A stretch of 64,000 bases of DNA from Teratosphaeria epicoccoides. Lineage: Eukaryota; Ascomycota; Dothideomycetes; Mycosphaerellales; Teratosphaeriaceae. This document shows, in pieces, positions 48,848-59,808 of this stretch. Each line of letters begins with the position of its first letter. The stretch's first letter is position 1. Below the pieces are notes generated by a model, which saw only the letters and a program-made list of their open reading frames with translations, searched no databases and was not told the DNA's origin. The position numbers were made by a program, and so were the translations under genes. The stretch lies in NCBI GenBank assembly GCA_021401465.1, contig JADDMT010000020.1, forward strand, positions 1-64,000, read 5' to 3'.

Positions 48848-49286
48848 CTAAGGAACAAGAATCTAGGGTAGCAACTAAACATAAGCTACATTGCCTAAAT
48901 ATAGCTAAGGGGCGCGATATCGCGATATTACGGCTACTAGCAAGGAAGGGCCGCTATCGCTTAAGCATGGCGTTACTAGCAGCTCTACTTAGGACTAATC
49001 GAGGAGACACAAACGTAAACGATTATAACATACATAACGAATGCTATACTAGTAAGCTCGATGAAGGTAGCACGCTACAAGCCCTAGCGTAAGCAATACT
49101 TCTGCATCTAGCGCTACTAGTTCGACTAACTAGAAGAATAAGAGCGAGGGTCAGGATGCTAGATATACACAAGAAGTAGTCGAGGGTACTAGAAGCATAC
49201 TACTAGTAGGTTAAATGCTAGCCCTAGACCTACAGACGTTATGATAAAACTACTAGCAGTAAATTACAAGAGACGCCTTAAAGTGA
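48848..49286. other. right-arm segment after the solo LTR
   Basis: Continues the transposase end of the left arm (GGAACAAGA ... CATAAGCT). A 101-codon frame at 48,787-49,092 begins inside the LTR and is therefore accidental. From about 49,100 the similarity to the left arm becomes weak. Confidence 0.4.
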
Positions 49287-49510
49287 TATAGGTATACTAC
49301 TAGCACTTTTAATCGCGGCCGGGTTAAGTGTACTGTTACCCTATCTTGCGGAAATACCGGCGGCAGATAGAAGGAGATGCTACAGGTATACTGCTAGCAC
49401 CTTTAGTCGCGGCTAGGACGAGTGTGCTATTACCCTATCTCGCGGATCTAGTAATAGCAGGTAGAGTAAGGTACTATAGGTATACTACTAGCACTTTCGA
49501 ACGCGGCTAG
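49287..49510. repeat. 94-bp tandem repeat, about 2.3 copies
   Basis: GGTATACT(A/G)CTAGCAC begins copies at 49,291, 49,385 and 49,479, an exact 94-bp period. Each copy continues with TCGCGGC and TACCCTATCT(C/T)GCGGA. It is absent from the left arm. The repeat unit carries one half of the TACTAG-type palindrome found elsewhere in this unit. Confidence 0.75.
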
Positions 49511-49583
49511 GGTAGATGGTTTATGCGGTCTGTCGCTAGCTCTAGCCTTAACTAATAGAGCGCATGGCATTAATGAATATCAT

Positions 49584-49734
49584 GAAGACTAGGAGGACGT
49601 GTCACTATTAAAGAAGGCTAAGGGTAACTCTAGTTAGCCGTTTAGCACATTTTGCCACGAACTAACAGGGTGCTAAGCGGCTAATTAGAGTTACACTTAG
49701 CCTTCTTAGATAGTGACTTGTCCTCCTAGTCTTC
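49584..49734. repeat. foldback hairpin 1 (151 bp)
   Basis: GAAGACTAGGAGGAC at 49,584-49,598 pairs with GTCCTCCTAGTCTTC at 49,720-49,734. The stems run about 65 bp inwards to GCAC/GTGC and enclose a 21-base loop at 49,649-49,669. Not present in the left arm. Confidence 0.85.
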
Positions 49735-49743
49735 GTCAGATTC

Positions 49744-49984
49744 ATGTAGCAGATCCTCTGGCCCTACCTCGATTCTGATGAATCTGACTAAGACTAGGAG
49801 GACAAGCTACTATTTAAGAAGGCTAAGGGCAACTCTAGTTAGCTGCTTAGCACCCTGTCAGATCGTGGCAAAATGTGCTAAACGGCTGACTAGAGTTGCC
49901 CTTAGCCTTCTTTAATAGTGACTTGTCCTCCTAGTCTTCGTTAGATTCATCGGAATCGAGGCGAGGCCAGAGGATCTGCTACAT
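49744..49984. repeat. foldback hairpin 2 (241 bp)
   Basis: ATGTAGCAGATCCTCTGG at 49,744-49,761 pairs with its complement ending at 49,984. The inner stems are the same as in hairpin 1. The 21-base loop (49,854-49,874) is the reverse complement of the loop of hairpin 1 at 19 of 21 positions, so the two loops are in opposite orientation. Confidence 0.85.
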
Positions 49985-50269
49985 AGTCGTAATATATAGT
50001 AATAGATAGACGTTATGCTAATGTCATGCTATTCGTAACCTACGCCTCTACCGCTAGGGCGAGGTACACTAGACCTAGGGCATCTAGTATTAGCGGCATC
50101 CCTTCTACTACCGCTTTAGTTTAAGGAGTATACCTTTATAGTAAGGTTAATATGCTTAGTCTCTACAAGGGCCTAATAGACTACTAAGTATAGCCTGAGG
50201 ACGTTAACATCTTACCTACGATTTCATAAGATGCTAAGAAGAGCAAGATCCTTATAGATACTTAGTAAG
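49985..50269. other. right-arm extra sequence before the methyltransferase-like frame
   Basis: No gene seen. Similarity with the left arm resumes at about 50,258 (AAGTTCTTAAGAAAGTCATGAATT, opposite strand of 30,500). Confidence 0.35.
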
Positions 50270-51641
50270 TTCTTAAGAAAGTCATGAATTGCCGCCTGCT
50301 ATAGCTGCAAGTAGGTCTTCTACCTACGTGCATAACTACTAATTAGTCATGCCGCAGGATTAGTAGTTAGTGCTACTAGCCAAAAGTCTCCCATTGCATG
50401 CACATCTCTCTACTAGCTAGCGTCTAGGCAGCTAGCTAGCTTATCTAGCTCGTATGTTTACTGCCCTTTCTATAGAGCCTTTGCTACCTGTCGTTTTAGC
50501 GCATGTCTCTCTATACGCGACAATTCCTGTTTAACTTAATTAAGAGGTATTGTAGCTATAGGCTTAATGAGGAGAGTGTATAAGAGCTCGACCTAGAAAC
50601 CCCTCTGCCTAGGAGTAGTACTACCGATCTTGCTATTAAGCTATTCACGCTACGCTATGTCGACTTTGACCTCTAACGCCGCGGTTAAATAGCTAACACA
50701 GGTTCTTGCTCGCTTGACGAATAAGCCGTATAGAGCGGTTAACCGATCCGTTAGCTAGTAGGTCAGAAAGTCTACGTAGAGGAATACCTTACTTACTATA
50801 CTAGGCTTAGCGAAGAAAGCAAGCATAGATCTCTACACTCTCGCTAATTTGTCCTAGCTAGCGATCATGGTATACTACGTGATTAGACGGTTAAAGCAAG
50901 GACTTAGTAGGGCGAGGTGCTAAACATTCTAAATGCGCGATAGTAATAAGGCCTAGTCTCTTATAGTGTACTCTCGATAAGCTATAGAAGTAGCCTCGCT
51001 TAGTCGGTACAAAAGTAGCTACTAGCTAGGAGCAGGCTCCTTCTAATCTAAGATCAGCTAGCCATTGTTACTAACTACCTCGCGTAGCTAGCAGATTAGC
51101 CCTGAATAGACCTGTAGCTCGAACATCTCTAGCATGCCCTTTGTAAATACTATCTAAAAGCCATCAGGGCATCTAGTAGCCTACTTGATGCGGGCTATAG
51201 GGGTGCGACTAAGCCTAGCCTAGATGAAGCGCTACAAGTCCACGCTTCCCTAGTAGTCCCGCATAGTACTAGAGATTAGTTAGTAATAGTATTGCCTCTA
51301 AGGCCTAGCTATAATACATACTACTAGCTCTTATCTAGCATCTTAGCATAGAAGTCTAGGAAGTATACACTATCTAGCGTAGCTAGCTTTGTACTCGCTA
51401 GGAGGCTAATCAGGCTACTACTGCATGCGACGTTAAGCACCTTGTCCCTAGCTTGATACTCTACCTAAGGGGCGTAGTTAATAAGATCCTCTTAGGCATC
51501 AAAGTCCGGATATGCCTTCTGTAGCGCGACAGCGGCTTCTAATGCCTAGACAGTATCGCGGACGTAGTTGCCCGCGAACTCGGCGTGCTTAGAACCTACA
51601 CTAATCGCTAGCTCTAGGTCTAGGGTCAGATTAGTCGACAT
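50270..51641 (-). pseudogene. class I SAM-methyltransferase-like protein (right copy)
   Basis: Inverted partner of 29,139-30,520. ATG at 51,641 (minus): MSTNLTLDLELAISVGSKHA, then VALQKAYPDFDA. Motif I reads VLNVACSSS instead of VLDVACGSS; both changes are G to A, as RIP would make. Some residues are better preserved than in the left copy (for example HAEF and YVRDTV). Stops are mainly TAG. Confidence 0.5.
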
Positions 51642-52639
51642 AGTAGGTTTAGAATCTACTAGCGCGTTAGTACATAGTCTTGTCATACAAGCATACAATG
51701 CTTACATGCTATAGTGTCATTAGTATGCTAGTATCTGTATAGATGCTAAAGAAGAAGCCAAGTACTAGATAAGGTAGTTGTTTAAAAGAAAGAAGTTCGA
51801 AGCACTAAGCTTCTCTTATACTTTAGTAGCTATAGGTTATGTGCTCTACATAGTCACTAACCGCACATGTTACATTATCACATTATTAGCCTCTGCCTAA
51901 GAAATGACTAGAAATGGAAGGCACATGACGCTACTACCTAAAAAATGGCTAGAAACAGAAGGCACGTAACGCTGTCACAGATTCGGTTTCATATTACATA
52001 CTACTACCTAGGCATATGACTAAATGAAGAAGGCATAATATCAGGCGATTCTGCCTTAAAAGGCAGTAAGAAATGATGCTTGTAGTTGCGACCTACTAAC
52101 CTTATCTACTACTATACGGAGGTATTAGGAATAGTAGCAACTACGACATGGTTATACTGACGCTAGCTTGATAGCAACATGTACACTTAGCAGATATAGC
52201 TGCATAGGATAGATGTCGCTATAGTTGCTACTTCTTTGTTAAGAGCGCATAACTACCTACATGTAGCACATAGTAGCACGTAGTAGCTTACTAATCTAGA
52301 CGGTAGTTATGACAGCCTCATGTGCGCTAGCTAGGTAGTAGCACATGTACTCGGTAGTAAGAGATATCTATATCTACTACTACTCTTCTACTTTAACTCT
52401 TTACTAATTACATTAACTAACTTCGAAGACTTGCCTAATACACATAAGTAGTAGTAACATTAATTAACCCTCTATCTTACTATTTAAGGTAATAGCTAGC
52501 ATAGTCGCTTAATACGCTAATTGTGGCATCGACAGCCTGCTTAAGAAGTGCCCATGTTAGGCAGTAGCCTACTACAGCAAGAATTACTAGATAATTGACT
52601 AGCACGACAACTACAAGGATAGCTACGCTAAGCAGCTAA
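51642..52639. other. spacer of the large unit (right arm)
   Basis: Mirror of 28,150-29,138. It contains the same two 40-bp tandem units at about 51,891-51,971 and no recognised gene. Confidence 0.4.
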
Positions 52640-54190
52640 CCTAGAATAGGAATTAGTATGCATTTAACCCTAAGATATGACGACTAGTTACTAACTTCAT
52701 GTTTACTAGATGCGTCAAAATCCTCCTGTTCAAGAATATCTTTGAAGGGGAGGACATAGTAAGTTACGCGACAAGGGAGCAGGCTAATAAAGTACTGCCC
52801 CTAACTACGAACAAGGTGTTTAAAGTGCTACTTACTAGACCGCTAGGTATATATGAGCTTTTCTTTAGCAGGCTAACTGTCATTAGTTACAAGAAGACCC
52901 CTAACACCTCTTAGATGAGTTTTAGGGAGGTCCGTGTGTTTAGGAGCAAAAGTAATAGGAAGGTTGTCTTCATTGTAATGAAGACAGAAGACGCTAATTA
53001 GTCAGGCTAAAAGAAGGTTAATGTTAAGTACAAGACAGAAGACTAGTATACCTAGGCATCCTACTAAGGCCTGTAGAATACATACAACATAGAGCTATCA
53101 TAAGACAAGTTCTCTCTACGGTTTAGGGAGCGTCTACAGGGCGAGTTCGGCGACGTTATCGTAGGAGCCTGCAACAACTTAGCTACTTTTAATAGTATAA
53201 TAAACAAGCCGTTTATCGTCTAGTACTACGTGCAGAGGAACGAGATGCGCTAACAAGTGCATATGTGCATCTTGACACATGTTTCTAAGGCTATAGTAGG
53301 CTAGCAAGCAGGCGGGCGTAGAGACATAGTAGTGTTCTAAAGGGGGGTCTAGCCATGTTTCCTAAAGTCTAGCGAGCTAGCGGAGATAGTATTACTTATA
53401 GGTTACTTGATTCTTAGCTCCTATAAGACTAGCATGCTAGTAAGAGCTATAGTCTCTGTTGATTTGATATAGCAATAGCAGGTAGATATGATTCGACAGT
53501 AGCATATTTTAGTCGTAGTAGCTACTTAGCTACTACTAACATAGCAGGTAGGTATGTATTTATTTACTAGAATTCAGATAACATTAATGCAGACCTCTGC
53601 AGTTTCGTATAGTCTAAGCAGTTTGTACTCTGCATGACTATCATAGCTACTTGGCTACCTCGACTTCGGTTTCTAGCAGTCAAGAAGTATCAGGGAATGT
53701 TAGAGAGCGTAGAGGTTAAAGACAAGATCGTCAAACAGTTTACGGACTAGATGCGCCTCCTAGCGTATGAGGAAAGGCATAGGAGGATGTAGACAACTTA
53801 CAAGCTATAGCCGTTAACTATAGAAGGCTTTAAAGACTGCCTATAGCGCAGAGATAGCAGCGTAGTAGCTAGTGTAGTAAACGAGCTATATAAGGGGAAC
53901 GGCAGTCTAAAGACAAGTTTCATTATTCACGAGCATTATAGTAGGAAGAAGGGAGTAGTTAGCAACCTTTCTACCCCGTTATAAGGAGGGCTTACGCAGA
54001 TCTCAGTATAGGCTACAGTAATAGTACGGATGACATAGGGATAAGATATAGATAGCCTAGGGGTCTATTTTGATTGTTTATTCAGCAGTAGACAAAAAGG
54101 TGTATTTTGTGATAAACAAGCTAAGCTCGTGAATTAAGAGGGCCTATATTTGATATTAACACCCTAAGAACGATGCTGTTTCCTGTTCTG
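52640..54190 (+). pseudogene. unknown protein of the large unit (right copy)
   Basis: Partner of 26,950-28,150. Blocks: TNFMFTRCVKILLFKNIFEG, YATREQANKVLPLTTNKVFK, VVFIVMKTEDAN, VKYKTEDQYT, RERLQGEFGDVIVGACNN, NSIINKPFIV and YVQRNEM. After about 53,690 it changes frame (RMRKGIGGC, later NGSLKTSFIIHEH-like). In the 216 bp from 52,699 the copies differ at about 35 sites, including at least four transversions. Function unknown. Confidence 0.5.
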
Positions 54191-54588
54191 TTAGCCTATT
54201 ATAGACTACATATTAGAATAGTAGCTAATTACTACAGGCAAGCAGCTATAGTAGTGCGTATTCTAACTACTACAAATCGCTAACACTTAGTAGTGATGCC
54301 TGTCGCTAGATCGCAGGGCTAGGAGTAGGGCTAAGTAGACGTACACATCAGAGGAGCGTACAAGTGTAGGGAAGTAGCAATCGAGTAAAAATCCGTTAAA
54401 TAAGCATGCCTACAAGTAGGCATGAGTAGGAAGGCTAACGAGCCCGTGAATCAAGTAGCTAGGAGTAGGGCTAACTAGGCCGAGCTAGTAAGATACTACT
54501 AGTATACTACTAGCACTTACTTAGCTAACTCGGCTCTACTTAGTCTACTCTTCGTACTTCGTACTACTTAGGGGTTAGGTTTTCAAGA
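54191..54588. other. outer end of the right arm, hairpin-rich
   Basis: Contains a short perfect hairpin CATGCCTAC-AA-GTAGGCATG (about 54,404-54,424) and the palindrome ATACTACTAGTATACTACTAGC (54,493-54,514 region). Ends GGTTTTCAAGA. It mirrors 26,535-26,900. Confidence 0.55.
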
Positions 54589-54823
54589 CATATAAAATAT
54601 GAAAATATCTCGTAGTATAACAGAGTAATCTGACTTTTTAATAGGTACAAGACAGTGCTACTTTCTGCTTATTGCAGAGGTAGCGCTAAAGGTACTTATA
54701 ACCCCTGACGCCCCTTAATTAGGGAAAGCATGTCTAAGCCTAACCTTGTAGGGGTACCGTGGGGTTAGGAAGGCCTCGTAGGGGTACCGTAGGGTTAGCA
54801 AGTGTAGGGGCATCCTACGCTAG
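54589..54823. other. spacer with short tandem repeat
   Basis: No gene. Two units of about 29 bp, each with GTAGGGGTACCGT(G/A)GGGTTAG, lie in tandem at about 54,750-54,802. Confidence 0.45.
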
Positions 54824-54958
54824 GCATTAATCCTACTTAGATAACATACGAACTAACGTATGTACGTAGGACCCCCTTGCTATATGTAGCAGGGTTACTA
54901 CATACTAATAGCAGGCATCAGAACCTATGCGGCTCTAAGAGCCCCCTAGTATTAACTA
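54824..54958 (-). repeat. putative 3' LTR of element D
   Basis: About 135 bp shared with 62,261-62,393: CCTACTTAGA, CCCTTGCTAT, GAACCTATG and GCCCCCTAGTATTAACTA. The right end TAACTA would be TAACCA before mutation, which gives a normal CA end. The left end is less clear. Confidence 0.5.
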
Positions 54959-55734
54959 TACTACTACCTCTCGTCCTATAAGGATGTCCCTAGCCTTACT
55001 AAGCGCATGTAGAACGTATAGGGTACAGGATATAGCACGCTTATACTACGCCAGAGTAAATAGTTAGATAGCCTATATAACATATGTTATATACATACCT
55101 TAACATGTTCGTAGTAAATACAGGACAGAGGTTACTAACTCGAGGGTTTGTTACATGTTAGGCAGCTTCATAACACCTTCGCTTTACATGCAGATTAAGA
55201 TATCAGGAAACTATGAGTATGTACCTTAGTTAATCTTTGAAATTATAGGGCGAGTATACACGCTAGCTTCGCCAAGTAGCTTAGCTGTCCCTATTTAGTT
55301 ATAACTATAAAGAAATGTGTTATAGAACCTTAGGGTTAGTTAAATGTATACGGATGCTCTGCGCATACTACTCGAAATAACAGGAGCGCGCTCCTAGCGC
55401 TAACCTCGTCACATTTTCATGCTAGTAGACTAGCACGAGTATAGTTAGCGCACATGTGTAATAGCCGCGTTATCTGTTCTTACATCGTTTAGTCCCTATG
55501 TAAGTTAACTAAAGGGAGGTACTCTGCGTGTATAGTTCGAGTTACTAGCTTAACAGTTATAGTAGGTAACAGGGGGGCTAGCTAGAGGGTATGAAAACCT
55601 CGCTGATTTCCTAAACTTCCTGTTCTAAAACACTAACATCAACTTTGCTTCTATCTCGCTTAGCCTTTGCCTTACTATGTCCGTGTGTCTAACCCGGAGC
55701 TTCTTCTTCTTCATTTAATCAATTAATCAAGATC
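54959..55734. other. 3' internal part of element D without recognised gene
   Basis: RIP-mutated sequence between the putative 3' LTR and the antisense frame. No protein recognised. Confidence 0.3.
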
Positions 55735-56340
55735 AATGAACCTACTCATCCTAGTAACATAGCTTATGTTCTACAGACTAAGTTTGATGCTACTTGCTCT
55801 ACTTGTAATTGTCGCTTATGCTAGTAATGCCTTAACAACCTTAGTAGCCAAGCTGCACACATCTCTCCTCCGCGTGTTAGTAAGGCGTCCCCTACCCGCG
55901 AGGTATGCGTGACCTATATTAACTAAAGCGTAGCTAAAATCTACATCAGCGGATTTAATGAGGGCAGTATCTACCGTAACTATATTAATTGTAATAGCAA
56001 GCATCAAAAGTGCTAAGAACTTCCTAGGGAAGTGTATAGAGAGTATAACTAGCTCTGCCGTAACATCGATGACTTCTAGAGCGCGCGTAATAAGGGGATT
56101 ACTAAAGGTACTCTGACTTTAAACAGGCTATAGGCTAAGTATTACAAGACACTTGCCTACCTGCTTAGCGCCCTCTTGTGCTTTGCCGTAACTACTACCT
56201 ATTTACATGGTAGCCTTTGCTTCGACTCTCTACTAACAGGCAAAAACGTTTGTCTAGGTCTAATCGTAGACTTAGTCTAGAAGATCTTGAAGGTGCTAAC
56301 TGTTAGGGTTAAGACCTTTACTATAGTACGCATATAGTGT
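55735..56340 (+). pseudogene. antisense Cys-rich frame of element D
   Basis: A plus-strand frame of about 200 codons opposite to the Gypsy genes: NEPTHPSNIAYVLQTKFDAT, then CSTCNCRLC followed by TAG-TAA and CLNNLSSQAAHISPPRVSKA, then VAKIYISGFNEGSIYRNYIN and LTGKNVCLGLIVDLV. It lies between pol and the 3' LTR, as in elements A and B. The Cys cluster is zinc-binding-like. Interruptions are TAG or TAA at Gln/Trp-like sites. Sequence similarity to the A/B antisense frame is not evident by eye. Function unknown. Confidence 0.5.
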
Positions 56341-56359
56341 AGGTACCCTCTAAGAATAC

Positions 56360-57563
56360 ATGCTAACATCTCTGCTAGACTTATGTCAGTATGCAGAACT
56401 ACCTAACTAGCTGTTAGCGTTAACAACTTAGGGCCCTTGCTATAATAACAAACCTTAGTGTCATCTTCTTACTTAGAAGTTTAAGCTTAAGATTCTTCGT
56501 TAATAGTAACACCTTCGTACTAACTGCGTATTACATCGGCTTAGCACAGGTGTTATTATGTTTAATCTAGGATTCTAAGGCCTTTTTCTAGTGTTCTATT
56601 AGCACCGAATGTACCTCGTGCATATGCCGCGCTAATTCCGTAGCGGCTAGCACCCTCTCCTTAGAAGACTTGTCCTAAGGCAGTTCTAGGTGTATTTCTA
56701 GATTAAAGCCATAAAGAATCTGAAATGGCGACATGCGCATAGTAGCATACATGCTGTTATTAACTACGAATTCTGCCATAGGAATTACGTTAGCCTAGGC
56801 ATCCTAGTTCTTAGCATAGTAGCACTAAAGGTACTACTTAAGAGTCTAGTTTATACGTTTAGTCTAACTATTAGTCTATAGATAGAATGCTATACTTAGG
56901 CAGTACTTAACATGCGCCTTAAACCTAAATTCTTGCTAGTATTTACTAGTAAATACAGAACCTTGACCTAATAGAATACTTCGAGGTATACTAAAGCGCT
57001 ATATAAGTTTATCGCGAAGTAGTTACGTAAGCTTACTACATGTACACTTTTTTGTACATAGGATAAACATATTTATCTTTAAATATTAGTCGACTACTAC
57101 AAGGACAGTATTAACTACATTGCCTTTCTACTTTGCTAGTAGCAAATTAGTAATGAAATCCATGGTTAAGTCTTACTATAGTCTCTTTAGTAGTAGGAGC
57201 GCTTAGGGTTAGGGTTAGGGTTACTAAGTATTGCTATAGGGGTAATAGCGCCAAGATTTGCTAATCTAGCATGTCTAGCAGGATTTGACATAGTTAGAAA
57301 CATCCTGTTCTAGTGTTAGCTACTAGTATTTACGTCTGAGAAGCGCATTTGTCTTCTCTACGCCAAAATGACCTGTAAGTTCATTGTCATGATAAATGCA
57401 AAGGAGCTGCGAACAGAGTACGTAGTTAGTAGGTACGTAGAGCCTATTATTAAAGTACTACAAGTTGCCTGACTTAGTCTAGTACTTCGGACTACTAGTA
57501 GTATCCTAGAGGGCTACGCCCTTGTTAATTAACTCTAGTTCTCGCTCTTGTAACTGCTAGATA
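56360..57563 (-). pseudogene. Gypsy integrase fragment (element D)
   Basis: Minus strand at about 56,770-56,600 reads MAEFVVNNSMYATMRMSPFQ followed by ILYGFNLEIHLELP. This is the conserved C-terminal core of Ty3/Gypsy integrases (LAEFAYNNSxHxxxGMTPFxxLYG). Upstream (about 56,900) remains of the preceding ERxNxxVEQYLR block are recognisable. The frame is cut at 57,563 by the Copia LTR. A run of three TTAGGG units (57,203-57,223) lies within it. Confidence 0.75.
57203..57223 (+). repeat. interstitial telomere-like repeat, three TTAGGG units
   Basis: TTAGGG three times followed by TTA, the telomere repeat of filamentous fungi, in the middle of transposon DNA. Too short to be a telomere. Confidence 0.7.
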
Positions 57564-57824
57564 TGTTGAAATGTGATAGGTAGTTGCATACTAGCCCTAC
57601 TAAGTTAGTAGGAGTCAGAGTCAGGCAGGACCCTAACCCTGACCTCTCTGACTTAGGTCAGGGGTTAGGGGATATATAACCCTAGCTAGGAAGAGAAGAC
57701 TTTTTACCTTCTCTTTAATCTATTAACTATGTTCGACATATATCTAATACCTGACATAATATATTCATTCTATGGCTACTTCCTATGCGTAAGTCCATTG
57801 CCTGTATTAGGGATGAATTTAACA
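57564..57824 (+). repeat. 5' LTR of Copia element (261 bp)
   Basis: TGTTGAAATG ... GAATTTAACA with inverted ends. The same length and ends occur inverted at 6,227-6,487. Confidence 0.85.
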
Positions 57825-57839
57825 GGTTATGAGCCCGGG
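57825..57839 (+). other. primer-binding site for half initiator tRNA-Met
   Basis: GGTTATGAGCCCGGG directly follows the LTR. It is complementary to the anticodon stem-loop region of initiator tRNA-Met (GGGCTCATAACC). Drosophila copia and yeast Ty5 are known to use such a tRNA half as primer. Confidence 0.75.
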
Positions 57840-58165
57840 TTTTGCCTGTAGCTAGAAGAATTTGTCAGAAGAGCGCACTTAATCCGCTAGACAATTAAGG
57901 GCAGACTAGAGGCCGCTGCCGCACTATGTAAAGGAGACTAGAGCCTGTTAGAGCGTGTTAGACTCTTAAGATGCAGATAAGAAGTAAAAGAGCCTAGCGA
58001 CTATTTAGACATAGTTGAAAAGTTCGTAATTACCTTCTAAAACTGTTAAAAAGTTCGTAGTTACCTTCTAAAACTATACAGGAATTTGACATACAACTAT
58101 CCTTATCTGTTCTATATTCATTTACTATTTATAATACTTCCTTACTATAGACTTGTCTAAGGACT

Positions 58166-59808
58166 AAAAGAAAGTCCCTACTCTAACACGAGAAAAGACA
58201 CGTTCTAGTTCAAGCAGGAGTCCTGTCTCCTTGCATTAAAGAAGTGCGCACAGCTAATCGACTAGAAGGCGCCGCTTCTAACAAGGCTGAAGATAGCAAT
58301 TACAAATGGCGAAGTGCTAGTAGTTAGAGTAGATGTCAGAGCGAGCTAGAGAGCCAAGCTTATAAGGCAGGCAAGTTAATAGTCAGAGGGACTACCTGCT
58401 ACTTAGTAGTTGCCTTTTATCTTTTCAGGTATACCTCTACGTAAACTCTAGTTAGACTCAAAGGACAATTAGTCAGACTTAAAGGGTAAGCAGCTAGTCC
58501 TACTATAGTAGTACTCGAGGCATACAAGCAAGTAACTACGGAGATCCTCTGATCTATACTTAGCTACATAGAGACATCAGAGCTAACAAAGTACTAGTTA
58601 GAGCTTGTAGGGATCTCAGGACTAAAGAGACTAGACCCTTAAAGGCACTATGCTACTAGCTACTAATAAAGAGGGGGCATAGTTACAATATATCGTAGAC
58701 AACTAGATGTATAAGCTAGCTAACACTAATAAGTAGTTTAAGGCTAATTTAACTGCCCTATATGAGATATCGCGGAGCCTCGACGAGACTAATAGCACTC
58801 TGACGCTTGAGTACAAGACAGCTGCGGAGGCATAGGCTATATTGCTCTTAGAATACAAGAAGAACCTCCTAACATCCTTAAGAGTATACTAGCAATAGTA
58901 CACGATGTACGAGATAGACAAGGATACAAGCATTAATGACGTCTATATAATACTTAAAAACCTGTCGCAAAAGATCATTAATGTTAAACCTAAGACAAGG
59001 ATGTTATACACGTAGGACAGAGTCGTCTAATAGCTTCTTAATGCCCTACCTGAGTACTACTATGACCTAAGATGTAACATCGATCTAATAGGTATAAAGG
59101 ATAGTAAGAGAGTCCTACACATCTTGTTTAAGGAGAATTCGCGCCTAAAGGGCTCTAACATTACAATAAGCGCGGAAGTTAGTAAAGGGTAGAGCGTACT
59201 TCCTTTGCAGTTTACTAGACTATATAGTGCAGAAGTGCCTACGACTACCTAATGCACAAAAGGTACTATAGGAGAAGTAGAAGCCATGTAAGCGCTATAG
59301 TAGCCTACTACGCTAGAGGATTACTAAGCTAAGATCTCTAACTTAGAAGATCAGAGCATTAGAGATGAAGAGTAGGAAGTCTAGTTAGCGTAAGTCTAGT
59401 CAGAGCAAATTGCGCCTAGGTAAGAAGGATAAGAAGCGTATAGACAAGCTAAAGCATAAGAAGGCTAGGGCCTATGCTGTAGATGCGGACATGTTATTGT
59501 CCCTAGGCGACTCTAACTCTAAGAGCTTGGCATTATTAGAGTGCTCTAATTCCTCTGATAAATCAGATGACAAATACGAATAGGCAGAAGCTATAGCTAA
59601 CGCAAAGGGCAAACTTAAACAAAGTACGGTTCTCCTTAACTCTCGCGCATTAGCCTAGATGTCTAATAATAAGGATCACTTTAGGAATCTGAACCTAACG
59701 CGGCAAAGACAGATTAAAGTTAGGGGTAGTTTCTTAGAGAGCAGACATAGGGGTAAAATAGTAATCTTTAATACGTTTATAGGGAGTCTTTTAGGAGTTA
59801 GAGTATAG
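58166..59808 (+). pseudogene. Copia gag and start of protease region
   Basis: Gag blocks: MYEIDKDTSINDVYIILKNL (about 58,907), LLNALPEYYYDLRCNIDLIG (about 59,035), HILFKENSRLKGSNITIS and LQFTRLYSAEVPTTT (about 59,205). A Cys-containing GLCCRCGH stretch near 59,470 may be a decayed zinc knuckle in another frame. A MSNNKDHFRNLNLTRQRQIK segment (about 59,660-59,720) matches the region after the protease active site. The DSGA-type motif itself is lost. Stops are mostly TAG. Confidence 0.75.

Larger units (their letters stand above)
40247..54588 (+). mobile_element. large DNA transposon unit with Plavaka-type transposase, right arm
   Basis: Inverted copy of 26,535-39,162. It starts TAATCGCACTTAC and ends GGTTAGGTTTTCAAGA, the complement of the outer end of the left arm. 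It is longer by a 477-bp solo LTR (48,371-48,847) and about 0.9 kb of extra repeats (49,100-50,250). The same six frames are present with strands reversed. Confidence 0.75.

Noticed and set aside
48787..49092. 101-codon open frame as a gene
   Set aside because: It starts inside a solo LTR and runs into the flanking transposon, so it is a product of the insertion.
25449..54588. A Starship or Crypton with a tyrosine recombinase
   Set aside because: No tyrosine recombinase (DUF3435-like) block was found, and the transposase blocks fit Plavaka better.
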